A stretch of DNA of 64,000 bases, from contig JAUIMM010000040.1 of NCBI GenBank assembly GCA_031769625.1, forward strand, positions 15,141,501-15,205,500, given 5' to 3'. The notes below the pieces were generated by a model. It saw nothing but the letters and a program-made list of their open reading frames with translations. It was not told the DNA's origin and made no database searches. The position numbers were made by a program, and so were the translations under genes. Of the stretch, positions 23,738-36,329 are shown piece after piece (positions within the stretch are counted from its first letter, which is position 1; each line of letters begins with the position of its first letter). The DNA comes from Taudactylus pleione (Eukaryota > Chordata > Amphibia > Anura > Myobatrachidae).

Positions 23738-23805
23738 ACATATTACTCTTTAGGATGGCACCCCGCTTTTTTGCAACTTTTGTCTGAGTGCCGAACCTCT
23801 GCATG

Positions 23806-23845
<40 letters not shown>

Positions 23846-23906
23846 TTGTATGTATGCTTCTGTGTTAGCATGCTGTGTTAGTATGCTATGTGTATATGTA
23901 TGTGTG

Positions 23907-23951
<45 letters not shown>

Positions 23952-24134
23952 GGAAAGGAGAGCGTACATATAAGTAATTTGTAAAAGCACTTTACTTAAA
24001 GAATCAAGCTCACATACAGTACATTAAAGATTAGAACAACCGGCATATACACTCAGCCTCCACAAATTTGCTGGCGTCTCCACGACATACAGCATCCACC
24101 ATGGGGCTGACCAGTTCCACACTGCAGCACTGAT

Positions 24135-24180
24135 TTCCACCGCGTTTCGTCACTATTGGGACTTCGTCAGGGGGTGTGCA
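24135..24180 (-). ncRNA. Hammerhead-ribozyme-like core (Penelope-type relic)
   Basis: On the minus strand, CTGACGA (24164-24170) is followed by a short stem GTC...GAC and GAAAC (24144-24148), then gcggtgg. This is the CUGANGA-stem II-GAAA arrangement of hammerhead ribozymes. Whether stems I and III close around a cleavage site was not resolved, so catalytic activity is unproven. It lies within a repeat (about 23950-24400) containing 'gagtgccgctgtgtggactg'/'cagtccactcagtggcactc' as an inverted pair. Confidence 0.55.
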
Positions 24181-24479
24181 GTCCACTCAGTGGCACTCCT
24201 GAATAAACGAATACCACATTGCTGATTAGCCTAATCAGCTAGATGGTATTCATTTATTCTGGAGTGCCGCTGTGTGGACTGCATATTGTTCAGTGCTCCT
24301 TACGTTTAGGACTACTGTGGAGGGTACCCGGACCAGTATTCTGTATTGTTTTCCAAAAGTGAGATGCCGGTATGTGTATATATATATACATGTTACCAAT
24401 CTGGCCCATTAATAGTTCCACAATCAAGAGGGCACTCTTTCAAAAAATAGAAAAAACTTTTATCAACCATATGAACTCA

Positions 24480-24755
24480 GGCCCTGATTCAGAGCCAGAC
24501 GCTCTGACAGAGTGCTCGATCTGAATCAGGGCCATCCTTCTTGTTTTTCAGAGCGGCCTCCTGGCCGCTCACATAGCTGTAGGTGCCGAAAATAATGGCA
24601 TTGTGAAGAGGGTCGGGGCCACGTTGACGCAATCGTGCGGCCTTGCCTCCGGCTCCACCCCCAATGTGACATCAATGACCGGGCACGCCCTAGCTGTTAG
24701 CCGACAATCAGTTCCCTTCTGGAAGGAGGGAGCTGATTGTCGGCAAGTATGAAGT
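24480..24755. mobile_element. Hairpin-chain element, copy 7 (truncated and rearranged)
   Basis: The first stem-loop (ggccctgattcagagc...gatctgaatcagggcc) at 24480-24533 and the 'gagcggcctcctggccgctc' stem at 24552-24572 match the first two or three hairpins of the family. After that the sequence diverges, ending near a 'gccgacaatcagttccctt...aagggagctgattgtcggc' stem at 24701-24744 not seen in other copies. Confidence 0.6.
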
Positions 24756-25224
24756 ACATGTGGATACTTAATTAATCTGTTTTACCTTAGCCCCACAGCA
24801 GTGTGGTCCACTCATGCATTCCACAGCAGTGACGCACTTCCTGTTCAAGCAGCACGTGGTTGGATAACCGGAAGGGTGGTCACTGCGGAGAGCAGGCAGA
24901 CACGTGGGGTGAATGTGATTAACAACAGCTGTTGAGCATTGGTGAGCACCCGGGATCGCATGAATGGAGATGTCATTGGGGGTAAGTAATGTGGTGTTTC
25001 TCTGTAGTGTGCTGAGGTGATGTGATGTTGTTGGTCTTTAAAGGTCCTGATACAAAGGAAATATATATATCTTACACACACATGCCTACTGTATGTCACA
25101 CAGACCTTACACACACACACCTACTGTATGTCACACATACATTACACACACACTTACCTTGCAGCAGCTGCGGGTTGCAGACCTGATAAGGATGGGACCT
25201 GGCAGGCAGGCACCATGTCATTAG

Positions 25225-25375
25225 GCCCCTCCCCCCTAGCAACAAAATGCAGCAATTTGCGGGTCATTCGGGAGGGGGCAGAGCCAAATGATGCGATTCT
25301 AATGGAATCATGTCATATTGGCTCTGCCTCCTCCTGACTGACATGCAAATCGCTGCATTTTGCCGCGAGGGGGCG
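25225..25375. mobile_element. Inverted-repeat element around 'aaatgcagcaatttgc'
   Basis: The left arm (ccccctagcaacaaaatgcagc..., from about 25229) and the right arm (...gctgcattttgccgcgagggg, to about 25371) are inverted with several mismatches; 'gggggcagagccaa' pairs with 'ttggctctgcctcc' nearer the centre. It forms a fold-back of about 145 bp. Confidence 0.65.
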
Positions 25376-25636
25376 AAGCTTAAGAAGATGGTGCCTGCAC
25401 TCTAGTCTGTAATGGGGTGTTTCTGGGTACTCGGAACTGCCCCCCTGCGTGCGCTAGTGATACATACGCATACATACATACATACATACATACATACAGT
25501 ATGGAACCCCCCCTATAAAAATCCTGTGTTTGCCAATGGTAAAGGAACTGGTACTACTTACCTGGTATGACTGGAGGGGCCTGGCCCATGCCACCTAAAA
25601 ATTCTCCTCTCCTCCCACTGGCTGTATAGATGTAGC

Positions 25637-26036
25637 CAGGGGCGTAGAGAGCCACGCGGGGCCCCGGTAAAGAGGGGGCGTGGCCTAATTTCAGGAGGTT
25701 TGGCCACGCCCCCTTAAAAAAAAAAGATTTTTAGCAGCGGCGCTGCGCGCCGGGGAGGGGGCTCTGTGAGCCCCTCAGCCCGGCGCAAAGCCAGTGGGGG
25801 GCGCGATCAGTGTGATCGCTCCCCCCTTCAGGCATAGGAGATTGCTGTGGCTGCTACTTAGCAGTCGCAAGCAATCTCCGCTGCAGCCCAGCACACGCTG
25901 TGTGCTGGGCTGCTGCAGAGGGAGGGAGGGAGGAAGTGAGGGGGGGGGCGGCGCCAGACCCGGGCCCCCGCCGGGCCCCTCTGGAAGCCCGAGCCCGGGT
26001 AAACTGTACCCGCTCCCCCCCCTCTCGGCGCCCCTG
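25637..26036. mobile_element. hAT-like MITE (relative of 19304-19650)
   Basis: Starts CAGGGGCGTAGAGAGCC and ends CTCGGCGCCCCTG, flanked by GATGTAGC (25629-25636) and GACGCAGC (26037-26044), an 8-bp duplication with two C/T differences. The interior is GC-rich with 'tgtgatcg', 'tgctgggctgctgcag' and 'cccccgccgggcccct'. The several overlapping open frames here on both strands are due to high GC content. Confidence 0.75.
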
Positions 26037-27012
26037 GACGCAGCCACAGCAGCACATCAGGCAGTGAGAGAGAGGAGATTGCTCGATGTTGAGCTGCTAT
26101 ATAGACAAGGCTGTAGTGATAGTGGCAGAGAGAAGAATTGTTACAGGTGGGCCTCTGCATCGCCCCTCCCCTGCTGGAGCCACCACAAGCTCCTTTCACT
26201 TGGCTAATAGAAAGCAGGTACATAATATATATGTCATCTATTCTGCTTTACTGTAGATAAGATATATAGGAGATGATTTATCAGTGGACAGAATTGTAAA
26301 ACCGCACACAAGCAGCTTTGCTAAAATGCGAATGCAGCAGTAGGTGCTGCATCTGCGATCCCAGTGCTGCGAGTGAGGTCACAGCCTGGGATCACTATCT
26401 CGATCATCGGTCGCAATGTTGGATGGCGCCAGCCAACTGGTTAAGCCTCAGCGTACGCAGGCTGGTCAGCATGCGAGGCCAGGAATCGGCACCCATGGAT
26501 GCACATCCTGGCCTTGCCATTCCCTGGGTGACATGCACCATTTCTGGGAATGCAGGCTGTCCCCCACACACTTCCCGTAAACGGCTCTGCCTGCAAATCA
26601 GGCAGAGGCATACAGGGGCCTGCGTGCATCAATGCACACGCAGAATACAAATAATCTGGAATCTGCATTCAGCAGTGCACATAAGTTCAGACCCATAAGC
26701 CGACCAACTGGCACCCCATTACATTTCGCTAACCATAAATGACTCTGAGACATGTATTAGACACACATTGGTCACAGCTTTATTCTCTGACTTGTGGGCC
26801 TGGGGCAGCTGTACCATCCAGTTAAATTATAAATAATCTGCCACTGGAACTTACAGTGGGAGGAGTACAATGGAGATTTCCCCTGTATCCCAGAGGGCTA
26901 GTCTGTAATTGTTGAACACATTTAAACACACAGAGATACATATTCAACTTTAATAAATGTATCAGTGTGCAAATACACACTGATGATGATGATGGTCACA
27001 GCCACTAACTTA

Positions 27013-27815
27013 GGGCCTGATTCAGAGGTGCATACAGTACCGATTTTTGCACAGTTGAGCGATTATTTGCTACATGCACAATGTGCTTAAAGGCTAGAAA
27101 ACCCTCACTGCGAATGAATGTGTGCAATGGCGTATGCAATTAACGTATGACATTGTAATGACTTTAGACAGCATCTGCGATCCATGGGTGTTTCATGGTG
27201 GAGACTGGGAAGTGTCCTAAAGTGATGGGAAAATGAGGAGGTGTCATGGGCATGTTTCGGCTTGAGGCTTGGTTCTCTTTCGCAGCACGGCAGCCACAAT
27301 GGCCATATTTTGAGAAAATTACAAGGGACCATACACAGTAAAGCGGAAATTACCGCTATACCTCCCGGCTCTATTATTGATTACTAATAAAAAGGTACCA
27401 CCTGCAGCAAGTGAAAGAAGCCTGGTTAGGGCTTCACAAAGAAAAACTAAAAGTTAAAGTCCAGTTTCACTGCGCTGAATGATCCCAATAAACCACTTTG
27501 GTCATGTATTAAACTTGGGAAGCAAGTTTAATACACGACCAAAGTGGTTTATTGGGACTTTAAAATTACAAGGGAGGCTATACGCCAGACAGGGGCTGCT
27601 CAGGGAGTCAATGTTGCGGCCGATAGTGCGTTAATGTGGAGTGATCGGATCCACCAGTGCAGTTGAGCATTCCTCAAATATGCAAAGTGGGCATGGCAAG
27701 GTTAGCTCAGTCCGTCACACTGAGGAATGCTCAAGATGACATTTGCATAATTTGCACTTGAATCTACGAGAAATCACAGCTGCGCATAAACAGCGTGCAC
27801 CTCTGAATCAGGCCC
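27013..27815. mobile_element. DNA transposon-like element with GGGCCTGATTCAGAGG ends and TTA duplication
   Basis: Perfect TTA flanks (27010-27012 and 27816-27818) and perfect inverted ends GGGCCTGATTCAGAGGTGCA / TGCACCTCTGAATCAGGCCC mark an 803-bp element. The 3-bp TTA duplication suggests the PIF/Harbinger type (TWA target), an inference. The interior holds a near-perfect 34-bp-arm hairpin at 27484-27556 and no transposase. Its ends are the same as those of the hairpin-chain elements. Confidence 0.85.
27484..27556. repeat. 73-nt near-perfect hairpin
   Basis: Arms 27484-27517 and 27523-27556 pair over 34 bp with one mismatch around a 5-nt loop (ggaag). The stem starts cccaataaaccactttgg. It sits inside the 27013-27815 transposon-like element, so it is more likely element structure than a microRNA. 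Confidence 0.85.
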
Positions 27816-28536
27816 TTAATTCTTCTGATTGGCTGTTTGTGTTCATCTCGGGAGCAGATAGCTGCTTTCTTTGTTGCAATGCATATATGAGCTATTATGT
27901 ACGTGCTTTAGCATGTTTTCACACGAGAGGGACAGTTGTAGCTGTTGTATTACAGAGCTTTTTTTTTAAAAAAATTTGATTGAAACCTACTAAAAAATGT
28001 GTATTTTGCTAACAAAACAAATGGTTACAAATATGGATGTAAGTCTATCAGACCTATACCTGGGCTAAACAGAATGCAAACACTACTGGTGAACACTGCA
28101 AACATTTTGTTATGTGAACATGTCAGAACACTGGCATAAACACGCTATTTTTACATGCAGTTTTTGGTTTTTGTTTAAATGACATCACAAATACATCCAA
28201 CTCAGTATCAGACCCATTGTCTGAAATCACGATTATTCCAAATGTGCAGAGCTCCTGCTCTCTCAGGCCAATTATGTACAAATCAAAGAAAAACTAATAG
28301 ACCTGTACGGAAGTCGGGCTAATGGAGCGGAATGTTATTACTGGCGCATTGTTATATATTAAAAATTGTTATCTGATTTGCTCATTACTTTGATTGGATG
28401 AATACATAATATGGTCTTTTTTCGTTCCAATCTTAGTTTTAAGTTTCTTTGATAAACATAAGCACATGTAGCTTATTAACCAATTAGTACAAAGTGTATT
28501 CAATATTCACAGTAAAAGAACTACTTTTGGATACTA

Positions 28537-28945
28537 TGGGTCTGATTCTGAATCAGGGCGGATTTAAAAAAAAAAAAAAAAATCTGCCTCCTGGCCACTC
28601 GCATTGCTCTGGGTGACCACCCACAGCTTTTGCGAGCTGCCTGGCGATGATCGTGATTATCACGACCATCGGGCTTGCGACAAGACCCTTGTGGTAGGGT
28701 CTCTGTTCCCGCAAGCCCAAGTGAACTTCCTGCTCTAATAGAGCAGGAAGTTCACTGCTGACTTCACGAATGATGTCAGTAGGGCTGCCCACAAATGGCA
28801 AGCATTCCTTCAGGAACGCCTCCGTTTGTCCAGCCACCCCCCTCCCTGCCTACAAAACTATGCGAGCTGTTGATCAACATCGACAGCCGTCCCGTTTTGT
28901 AGTGAGCCCCGGAGCGAGTGAAGTTCTCACTAGTATTTTTCACAA
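28537..28945. mobile_element. Hairpin-chain element, copy 6 (truncated)
   Basis: Starts 'gggtctgattctgaatcaggg' (first hairpin collapsed), then 'cctcctggccactcgc', a poly-A tract, the 'gatgatcgtgattatcacgaccatc' stem, a 'cttcctgctctaatagagcaggaag' stem and a 'gagctgttgatcaacatcgac' stem. The right part after about 28945 is missing. Same order as copies 4 and 5. Confidence 0.7.
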
Positions 28946-29032
28946 CTAGTTCTGTTTTACAACTTTTTTTTTCCAGACACGTAACTTAAAAAGCAATACA
29001 AATAAAAAAGTTTAGTGAAAGGAATGGATCTA

Positions 29033-31640
<2,608 letters not shown>

Positions 31641-31649
31641 TTATATTAA

Positions 31650-32000
31650 TAAATGTTTTTGGTGTGACTAGGAAAAGACTAAGCAGCAGTTCAGGGCGCA
31701 AGTTACAACTATTTTAAGGTCTATATATAAGGACGCTGAGCTTCCCCCAAAATAGATGTTGAGCCAAACTCTAAGGTGACCATTTGGCTTGGGAGGCGGC
31801 ACATAAAAGGCTTCCAGATATGTTTCCTCATCAATATCATAAGTTAATTTCTGCAACATGGGTGTAGCTGGAGCCTACCTGCCTCATCTCCACTGAGCAA
31901 TCTCCTTGCGGAGAAGATGGGTATTCTCCTTCTGTCCTGCTGCCACCTTCACCAAGATTCTTATTACTTCTTCCATTTCCCCAGAAGTTGGGATTGGAAC
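31650..32000 (-). pseudogene. Degraded Gypsy-type LTR retrotransposon gag fragment
   Basis: On the minus strand, short open segments in different frames resemble the N-terminus of a Gypsy-class gag protein. One is MEEVIRILVKVAAGQKEN, a short coiled-coil-like start. Another is LQKLTYDIDEETYLEAF, similar to the 'KLT-x-x-D-D-I-E-A-Y-L-x-A-F' signature at the beginning of such capsids. The similarity then continues only after frame changes. Stops and frameshifts make it non-coding. It lies inside the 5.2-kb CPED1 intron. The reading frame starting at AAA after an AG at 31851-31852 looks exon-like, but its phase does not fit CPED1. The assignment is by remembered family pattern only. Confidence 0.5.
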
Positions 32001-32269
32001 CGGAAGCAACAGGTGTGGGTGCATCAGAGGATATACGTGTGTTATGTGTGTGCGTCATGCCAATGAAGTAGCTGAATATAACCATTTAAGAACAAGATTT
32101 ACTAATGCGATGGCAAGTATGCATGTAGCATACATCTGACCTGATTCTATTACATTAATGCAGAGTATGTATTTCATGTGTCTGAGTTTAAATGGCTGAC
32201 CAGAGAATCCAAATAAAACACATTAAAAGACTGAATAAATTGTTATCATATAATTTGTTAGTGGACAGA

Positions 32270-32819
32270 GGGCCTGATTCAGAGCCGGACGCTCTTTGAG
32301 AGCGCTCACTCTGAATCAGGGCGTCCCTTTTTATTTTAAAAGATTGCCTCCTGGCCGCTCGCTTAGCTGTGGGTGACCACCCACAGCTTATGCGAGCGTC
32401 CAGGTGATGGTCACGATGGTCAAGACCATCGCAACCATCGGGCTTGCGATGGGACCCTTGTGGTAGGGTCTCATGGCCGCAAGCCCCAGTGGACTTCCTG
32501 CTTTAATAGAGCAGGGAGTCCACCTACTGACATCACGAGTGATGTTAGTAGGGCCGCCCACAAATGGCAGGCGTTCCTGCAGGAACGCCTCTGTTTGCCC
32601 AGTCACCCCCCCTGCCCGCCTCCAAAACGGGGCAAGCTGTCAATCACCATCGACAGCTGCCCCGATTTGGTGCGAGACCCGTAGCGACGGAGTGCCAGTC
32701 GCTGGCCGGGTCTCGCGCATGCGCATGACGGAGCCGTCTCCGGCGTGCGCATGTGCAGTGGGGGACCATCGACCCTCTTGCAAGCTCTGTGCGCTCATGA
32801 GCGGGTCTGAATAAGGCCC
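32270..32819. mobile_element. Hairpin-chain element, copy 4 (diverged)
   Basis: Flanked by AGA on both sides (32267-32269 and 32820-32822), with ends GGGCCTGATTCAGAGCC and GGTCTGAATAAGGCCC. It is 550 bp, almost the same length as copies 2 and 3. Stem-loops follow the same order: terminal hairpin, 'gctgtgggtgaccacccacagc', 'gatggtcaagaccatc', 'acttcctgctttaatagagc', a 'ctgacatcacgagtgatgt' palindrome, 'gcgttcctgcaggaacgc', 'agctgtcaatcaccatcgac', and a 'catgcgcatgacgg' stem. Confidence 0.85.
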
Positions 32820-32822
32820 AGA

Positions 32823-34569
32823 ATGTGTAATTCCAGTTTTGTTAGGTAAATTAATTTTTACTGAAAATTGGATAGTTTTAAATCATGGTTTATTAACAGG
32901 TTCTTGCATTTCGACACAAGAAGTCACTCAACTGTTGCCTGGGTAATGGTGGTGGAAAACACTGAATTAGATATCCTATGTGATGTACTTTTCTTGATTA
33001 CACTGTCCTTTTGTGCCACATTTTTAAATTTGCAGTCAATATATATCTGCAGTTGCTTATCCTTCTACTTCTTACATGTCGATTAATGCACAGATTGTAG
33101 AGTACAGTATGCACACTGATATCCCCTGCTGCTGATTTTTTTTGCTTTTAATTCCAAGCTGACATTACCTTAAATACTTGATCTGCCTTGGTCACTAATG
33201 GGGCTCATACATTAGCAATCAATTGGGCCAATTCTGCATTTTGCAGAGGGTTCACAGATCAATTATTCTGACCAAAAAATTATTGGCATCGGTGAATCAG
33301 GTTGTCCAACATTATGGATTTCACAGACCAATTGGGGCTGTAATTGCCGGTGTATGGTAATGATCAGTCATTTTGCAGAACAATCCAGAGATTTCTGTCT
33401 AGTACTGATGATGTGGGAGGGGCTTATTGCACGTCTTTTGTGCATACTGTATACTATTGACAATATTTCCTTCTCTGTTGACTTTTGAAAACTCTTGTAA
33501 GTATTTGCATTAAACTACAAGGGTGTATGGATACATTTTCCTTATTTATTTATTTTTTCTTTTACATGTGACTAGTACAATGACGACCCCTTGATATGAT
33601 GTATGATTTGCAGATCCGATCTTTGGATGAAAAAGATCTGCTAATCAGAGTAAAATATCATTAATGTATGGGCATATTTTTGCATTGGAGAATTGTTAAA
33701 GAAGGGAAAAAATGCAGAATCAGTGAATAATTTTGTTGTGATTGCTGATGTATTACCAGCTTAAGGCTTCTGCCAAATGCCTCCAACAATCACCCCTTCG
33801 TATAAATCACAAGGTCTCCTCTTGCAGCCATTCTAGCCATAAGTATAGGCAACCAGGGCAGTTTAGCCTTTTTGTCAATGACCCTCATCATGCTGGGATG
33901 TTATTTGCTTATTTAGTCACATACCTTTGTGGAAGCCTTTGCTTTCAATATGTTTGGAGTCCCTTATTTACACAGGACACATTTTTTCGTTCATTACCTA
34001 CATTTGGATTTTTTAATGCAGTGTTTGCAACTGTGTATCAGCAGTATGTATCACTTTATAAGGGAGACTCAGGAAAGGCTGCAGAGAGACATCCTGACTG
34101 AGTACACTTTTGTTACAGAGTTTAGAGACTCATTTATAGGGGATGCCTTGATGTTGGAATGTGAGCTATATTGTGCACACAATCTCCTATTATGTATATG
34201 CGGACACAATTAATTCTATATTATTTGTTGCAGAGTGCCAAACTTTCTTTTCTTTTGCAAGTACAATGCCTGCATACATACAAGATGTGAGGAATAATCA
34301 TCATATGCAGAGCAGGTACTGTCTTGTCTAAATAAACTTACACAATTTACCACATTTGCAAAATGTAATATTGAGTTTAAATACATACAAATGTTTGTGT
34401 CCCAGCTCTAGCTTCCTTATGAATGCATTCAACGACGTCTCCCTTGCATAGCAACATAAATCATAACCATAACATTAGTTTACTGTTAGACTATGTATTT
34501 TGTAAGTTGTGAAAATACATGTTGAATATGCACCTAAAATATAATTTTGTGGCATGCTGTTAAAAATAC
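32823..34569. other. Intronic sequence, no supported gene
   Basis: A 119-codon plus-strand frame at 33742-34101 and a partner frame at 33929-34213 show no family resemblance, no matching splice sites and mixed hydrophobicity. I regard them as chance. No transposon ends were identified. Confidence 0.4.
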
Positions 34570-34684
34570 CTTTAGCATCTCCAGTCTCACATTTTCTTTG
34601 CCATGCTTGTGAAAGCTCAGCCAGTTCAGAAGACATATTCTGTAACCCACATGGCTCGTCAACATAAATAATGAAACCACAATC
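34570..34684 (-). CDS. cped1: CPED1 internal coding exon (DCGFIIYVDEPC)
   Basis: This exon is too short to show as a long ORF. On the minus strand a ttcatag acceptor is followed by 38 codons plus one base and a G/gtattt donor. It encodes DCGFIIYVDEPCGLQ, then a segment with AELSQAWQRKC and a final GDAK, matching my memory of the vertebrate CPED1 region just before the PC-esterase domain. Cysteines and the WQRKC segment look conserved. It ends in phase 1, exactly complementary to the exon at 29397, which supplies two bases to complete a glycine codon. The intervening intron is about 5.2 kb and contains a Gypsy gag relic and a hairpin-chain element. No premature stop or frameshift is visible, so the exon looks functional. 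Confidence 0.9.
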
Positions 34685-34784
34685 CTATGAAAAAAACATA
34701 ATCAAGATTGTAAATACATTTGCTAAAAAAATAAATGAAGAAATAATTTATTGATAATGAAAACAGGGGTGGATTGCGAACTTA

Positions 34785-35333
34785 GGCCCTCATTCAGAGC
34801 CGTACGCTCTGAGCAGAGCGCACGCTCTGAATGAGGGCCGCCCTCCATAAAAATGGAGCGTCCTCCTGGATGCTCGTATAGCTGTGGGTCACCACTCACA
34901 GCCTATACGAGCATGCAGTTTGATGGCCGCGATGGTCTTGACCATCGCGACCATCGAAACTGCGAGCCGGAGCCTGCGGTTGAGGTTTTCAACCGCAAGC
35001 CCCGGAGTGATTTTGGCTCTATCAGAGCCAAAATCACTCCCACTGACATCACTAGTGATGTCAGTGGGCTGGCTTCTGACGGGAGGCGTTCCCGTGGGAA
35101 CGCCCCCGTCAGGGAGGCACGCCCCCAGCACGCCCACCAAAGGGGGCGTGCTGTCAATCAACATCGACAGCACGCTCCCTTTGATAAGACACAACGAGCG
35201 AAGGAAAGTCCTTCGTTCGTCGCGTCTGGCGCATGCGCACGACGGAGCTCCCGCTGTCGTGCGCATGCGCAGAGCACAACGTCGACCCACTTGCGAGCGG
35301 ACAGCCGCTTGCGAGTGGGTCTGAATCAGGCCC
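34785..35333 (+). mobile_element. Hairpin-chain element, copy 2
   Basis: Exactly 549 bp, the same length as copy 3, with TTA on both sides (34782-34784 and 35334-35336). Ends GGCCCTCATTCAGAGCC and GGGTCTGAATCAGGCCC. Stem-loop order as in copy 3, sequence about as close as sister copies; some single-arm changes exist (e.g. 'cacgacggagctcccgctgtcgtg'). Overlapping ORFs up to 183 codons on both strands result from the palindromic composition. Confidence 0.9.
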
Positions 35334-35848
35334 TTAGAGTGGATCTGGTAAAAATTAGAAAAGTGGCTTCATGTAGTCAGGAGTCAGGACCAACTCAATT
35401 GTAGGCTGAGCCATCACAAGAGTTAAAATACATTTTGCCTAGCAGTGTAAAAATAAAAACATAAATTACATTGCCTTTGCCTACCCAAAACTTAGAGCAT
35501 TCTTGTGACATACAATACAGAGAGCATCCTAGTGATTAATATACAAAACCCATAACATTCATGGGACTTACAGTATATGCAGTATAGAAAGCATTCTCCT
35601 GATTGAAATACCATACATAAAATACAGACTGCATCCTAGTTACAATAATACAATAGAGAGAGCATCATAGTTTTGTGACCGATATACAACACAGAGAGCA
35701 TTCTAATATAAAATACACATTGCTCCCTATTGACAACCACACAACACAGATAGCACTTATAGTGACCACATATAATACCAATAGGATCCTAGCATCCTGA
35801 AGTACATCTAGCTCTGAAAGCTACATATATATCTATCTATATCTATAG

Positions 35849-35849
<1 letters not shown>

Positions 35850-35898
<49 letters not shown>
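35850..35898. repeat. (AT)n microsatellite
   Basis: About 45 bp of alternating AT, preceded by (tctata)n-like sequence. Upstream, 35480-35790 has loosely repeated 'acagagagcatcctag' units about 35-60 bp apart. Confidence 0.95.
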
Positions 35899-35902
<4 letters not shown>

Positions 35903-36329
35903 CTCAGGTGGTTGTCTGGTGCATTTTAAGAGGTTCAGAATTTTTGTATTTGAGACTGATGCATTTTACTTCTTTAAGAATATATCAATCATGGCAAGCA
36001 CCATCACAACAACATTACAGTTCTTTATTGAGGTCCAGCTGCACACTCATTTTAAAATATAAGTGATGAAGAATACTTTCCAGTATCTGCTCTTTGTGGA
36101 AAAAACAACAACACTGTATCAATGTAAATGTACTATATTAAGGAAACAATATGTATTTTGTAATATAAAAAACAGTGGTCAGAAAATATTCAGTCACTGT
36201 ATTTTGAAATGTTGGACAGCTCAGTCTGAAAGCAAAATTGGTGTGTTGGTTAGTGCTGTTTATATTTTCTTGGGAAACTTTCAATTGTGGCTGTATCTTC
36301 AGCTGTGGAGCATGCATCCAAATTCTTTT

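Noticed and set aside
31668..31850. Exon-like minus-strand frame (KLTYDIDEETYLEAF) as a CPED1 exon
   Set aside because: Neighbouring CPED1 exons join at phase 1, and this segment in that phase has a stop. The sequence resembles Gypsy gag instead.
34853..35404. Open frames up to 183 codons on both strands
   Set aside because: They lie within hairpin-chain copy 2; the same frames appear mirrored on the other strand because the element is palindromic. The same holds for 7642-8033 and 46278-46715.
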